A DNA stretch of 64,000 bases from Erythrophleum ivorense (taxonomy: Eukaryota; Streptophyta; Magnoliopsida; Fabales; Fabaceae), in NCBI GenBank assembly GCA_026724425.1, contig JAIUCV010000003.1, positions 61,557,088-61,621,087 on the forward strand. The letters run 5' to 3'. The notes under the pieces were generated by a model that saw nothing but the letters and a program-made list of their open reading frames with translations, was not told the origin of the DNA and did not search any database. How positions within the stretch are numbered: the stretch's first letter is position 1; the number at the start of each line of letters is the position of its first letter. This document shows positions 60,877 through 64,000 of this stretch, one piece after another. Made by a program: the position numbers and the translations under genes.

Positions 60877-63594
60877 TTAAGAAGATTCCACCTCATCTGT
60901 AGATAATTGAGTCAACACATCAAGCTCTTCGTCAATTGGAAAAAAGATGCGATTGAATTTATCTGGTCGACCTTCTTGTCCCCACTCTGCTTCACTCCAA
61001 TTAAGTGCTTCCCACCATTCGGATTCTCCTCTGATAACCTTTAGCTTTTCGCTTGACAATTCCGCAGAGGAAAGACTTTTGAGTTTTGGGCAGTGATAAA
61101 ATCCTATCTTTTCTAAATTTCTGCCGATATGCAATCCATTTGAAATGCTAACAAGTTCAGGTACATAGAGAAGTGATAACTTTCTCAATCTTGGAAGGAA
61201 CGTACCTGCTCTTCGTTTCGATGATTGACAACTTATTATGCTACTTACTTTGGGACAGTCTTCAACTATGAGCTCTTCCAAGTTGACAAGATTAACAAGA
61301 AAATCGATGGTGAAGACGGTGGTTAACTCAGGGCAAGTGTGCAATGCCAAGAACTTTAGCCCAAAAAAAATGGAACCACCAGGACTTGGCCAGTAAATGA
61401 TGCTCCTTAGATTTTTCATGTAGAATATGGTCAAGAACTCCAAACGAAATACCATATACGGGTTTGAGTCTTTTCCATCTGCATCCACAATGCTCTGCAT
61501 TTCATTACATTCTGCCAAAATGCATGATCGTAGCTGCCGTAGATTCTTTAATCCGAATTGGGAGAGACTGTTGATGGTCATGTGGCGGTCCAAGAAAAAT
61601 GCCTGGGCAAATTGAAGAATGTTCTTCACTTCATTAGGAAAATCCACACCATTTACGAATCTTAAGCTTCGACTACTTTCTTTAAATTTTACTTCAACTG
61701 CAGGTGGTCCACGCGATATGATTCTCTGCAGATGATGACCGACAATGAATCTAAAATAAGACACAGGGCTTAGTATGAGCTTCAACAATTTAACTTCTGG
61801 GACATATAAATGCAATGTTCGCAACCTCTCTAATCCAACAATTTCAGCAAGAATGCATTCAGCATTCTCATGCCACCACTCATTCTCCGGGTTAACATCA
61901 ATCCTTAAATCCTCCAAACGAGTGAGTTTTGATATGAAACCAAGAGGAATCATTGCAGAGCTGGAATATGAAATGCATTTCTTGCCATGGCCACTATTAT
62001 GATCATATCCACAAAAAGAGAGAGACAAGCTTTCCAAATTGGTCAACTCTTGGATCTCGTTTGGCAGATGTATAATTTGAGTGCCATCAAGATCAAGCGT
62101 CTTGAGATTTCTAAGTCGGCCAATCTCTGGAGGAAGTTCCATGAAAAGGTCACAATCTTTCAGATAAAATTCTCTAAGCTCCTGTAAATTAAAAGATGAG
62201 ATTGGAAGATCATGTATGCTAGTGCGTGACAAGTCAAGGACGTTGAGCAGAGGCATTTGGTCAAAAAATGAGGGAGACATTTCCATCAAATCGAGGTTGC
62301 CTCTCAACAATAAACTCCTGATGTTGGGAAAATTTAGATACTCTGGAAAATGTGTAATTGGAGTTCCATCAAGATCAAACTTCTCAATATTTTGAAGTTG
62401 CGTAATCTCTGAGGACAGTTGCTTGAATTGCTTACACCCTGTCAAAGACAATGTTTTAAGTTGAGCCAACTTGGAAATGGAACTGGGTAAACGTCGTATG
62501 CCAGTGTAGGATAAGTCTAGGACTTCGAGTAGAGCCAACTTGGAAATGGAACTTGGTAAACGTCGTATGCCAGTGTTGGATAAGTCTAGGACTTCGAGTA
62601 GAGCCAACTTGGAAATGGAACTTGGTAAACATCGTATGCCAGTGTAGGATAAGTCTAGGACTTCGAGTCGAGCCAACTTGGAAATGAAACTTGGTAAACG
62701 TCGTATGCCAGTGTAGGATAAGTTTAGGACTTCGAGTAGAGCCAACTTGTAAATGGAACTTGGTAAACGTCGTATGCCAGTGTAGGACAAGTCCAGGGCT
62801 TTGAGTCGAGACAACCCGAAAAAGGAACTTGGTAAACCTCGTCTGCTAGTGTAGGATAAGTCCAGGGCTTCAAGTGGAGACAACTTGGAATTGGAACTTG
62901 TGGCACCATACCTATCCTTTATGCTCTTAAAACTTGCAGCTTGTTTAATCGAACTGTGATGCATTTTGCTCTCTTTCTTTTTTGGTGGCGTCTCGTAGCC
63001 AATCTTCAAACGTCAAATAATGCATTAAAAAAGATAGAAGAAATTTTAAGATTAAAAAGAAGAAGAAGAATAACAACGATATAACTACTTATCAGGTTGA
63101 TTGGAATTAACAAAATATCTTTATGCATATTATATAAATTAAAAAATCCCATCATACTTAAAAACACAAAAAAAAAAACTCACCATGGGAAAAAATCGAA
63201 AAGCCACAGAAACAAATTGACACTTGGTTTGGTTAAATATGTCAATTATTTAGTTTAGGATCATAAGAAATCAGAATTGTAACTTCAAATGGATGAAGCA
63301 ATGAAGAAATCACCTATTCACTTTTCACATTTTTCTTCCCTTTTATATCATCCAACCAAATCATATTTAATTGGTTCAAATTTTTTATCATTTCCAAATC
63401 TCATGGGGTAACTCAATATGAGGGCTTAAAAATTCCCTTATCCTCATCAAACTTACACTATCTTTCACTCTCGGAGGGTGAAGCAGTTTCTTCCCTGGAG
63501 CTGGAAGTGCAGAAGCATATCCCAGACCTTTGGAGATGGAAATGTGCTTCTTGGATGAACTCATCTCTGCTGCCAGAGGTCTCATAAGGGCGAG
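60877..63594 (-). CDS. CC-NBS-LRR-type disease-resistance protein, LRR part (5' end outside window)
   Basis: Two exons are seen: 63594-63457 (46 codons, LALMRPLAAEMSSSKK to RVKDS) and 63003-60877 (708 codons plus TAA). The AG acceptors and the GTAAGT donor keep frame 0. The large exon holds about 20 leucine-rich repeats. The first six or seven are near-identical 23-residue units of the type LEVLDLSYTGIRRLPSSI. Later ones are irregular, with CPKVSSI and CPKLKSL-type endings, then WWEALNW near the C-terminus, a pattern typical of CNL resistance proteins of the RPS2/At4g27220 kind. Such proteins sense pathogen effectors in the cell. No NB-ARC motif (P-loop, GLPL, MHD) is present in the window, so that part either lies beyond 64000 or is missing. 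The nearest in-frame starts in the window are internal Met codons, so a true start is not claimed. Confidence 0.75.
62464..62877 (-). repeat. 69-bp tandem array encoding LRR units
   Basis: Six units start at 62464, 62533, 62602, 62671, 62740 and 62809, with no indels. The middle units differ by only a few bases. Each encodes one 23-residue LRR. A partial seventh follows at 62878. The array lies wholly inside the LRR exon and keeps the frame. Confidence 0.95.
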
Positions 63595-64000
63595 CTTTCA
63601 AACATAAAAAAATAATGCATTAAAAAGATAGAAGATATTTTGAGATTAAAAAGAAGAAGGACAATAACAACAAAGATATAACTACTTCCTAGGTTGATTG
63701 AAATTAACAAAATATCCTTATGCATATTATATAAATAAAAAATCCCATCATACCTAAAACACAAAAGAATAGACCCATCATGGGAAAAATTTGAAAAGCC
63801 ACAGAAACAAATTGACACTTGCTTTGATTAAATATGTCAATTATTTAGTTTAGGTTCATAAGCAACCAAAATTGTAACTTCAAATGGATGAAGTGAAAAT
63901 GAAATAGTGCTGCTCATAGAAACTCATATCATATATAATTGGTTCAGATATTTTTCACTTCCAATTCTCATGTGGTAAGTCAATATGAGGGCTTAAAAAT
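63007..64000 (-). repeat. Tandemly duplicated intron unit of the LRR gene
   Basis: The segments 63007-63433 and 63598-64000 are highly similar and in the same orientation. Shared landmarks include ATAATGCATTAAAA, TTATGCATATTATATAAAT, GCCACAGAAACAAATTGACA and CAATATGAGGGCTTAAAAAT. The offset is 567-595 bp. Each copy is an intron of the LRR gene, with the 138-bp exon between them. The second copy is cut by the window edge at exactly CTTAAAAAT, 18 bases short of where a splice donor would lie. Confidence 0.85.

Noticed and set aside
60877..64000. NB-ARC domain of the resistance gene
   Set aside because: No P-loop, kinase-2, GLPL or MHD motif was found in any frame up to the window edge, so it is not claimed to be present.
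1..64000. tRNA, rRNA or CRISPR features
   Set aside because: No cloverleaf-type sequence with a GGTTCGAATCC-like arm, no rRNA match and no regularly spaced repeat array was seen. CRISPR is not expected in plant nuclear DNA.

Overview
The window is nuclear DNA from a flowering plant, most likely a eudicot. The evidence is very AT-rich intergenic DNA with (TA)n and poly-A/T tracts, long AT-rich GT-AG introns, plant-specific gene families, and several classes of plant transposable element. The species cannot be named from the sequence alone.

Layout. (1) 705-11511, minus strand: a complete eight-exon gene for a 665-residue CDK-like Ser/Thr kinase with an N-terminal Met-Gly-Cys lipidation signal. 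All splice junctions and phases were worked out by hand. Its introns hold a G-rich inverted-repeat element and a degraded glycosyltransferase-like gene fragment. (2) 11829-25398: an old direct segmental duplication, copy 1 about 11829-19830 and copy 2 about 20213-25398. It starts inside the kinase 5' region and carries no other gene. The copies differ by transposon insertions, and each copy acts as the empty-site reference for the other. (3) 27740-30600, plus strand: a gene with a CT-rich, intron-containing 5' leader and a single coding exon for a 395-residue seven-membrane-span protein of an uncharacterised plant family. (4) 31480-33520: a decayed LINE reverse-transcriptase 3' end, plus a second LINE-like tail in the opposite orientation. 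(5) 34549-39230, minus strand: an intronless CDS for an ABC-F protein (ABCF4/GCN4 type), preceded by a 2.4-kb leader that probably holds 5'UTR introns, and a telo-box/TATA promoter. (6) 39240-45560: gene-poor AT-rich DNA. (7) 45569-50830: a full-length but dead Ty3/gypsy chromovirus with 386-bp LTRs and a CCAAG target-site duplication. (8) 51728-51925: a gag relic. (9) 52568-55089: a 2.5-kb probable solo LTR flanked by TTTGA. (10) 57170-57391, minus strand: a small ORF with a signal-peptide-like start. (11) 59640-64000, minus strand: the 3' part of a leucine-rich-repeat gene of the CC-NBS-LRR type, with a 69-bp DNA repeat array in the LRR region and a tandemly duplicated intron/exon unit that runs off the window edge.

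The genes form no operon or pathway. They are independent eukaryotic transcription units separated by transposon-derived DNA. The points most worth a second look are the segmental duplication with its reciprocal empty sites and orphan promoter copy, the growing LRR/intron unit at the right edge, the overlapping upstream ORF of the seven-span gene, and the unassigned secreted-peptide-like ORF.
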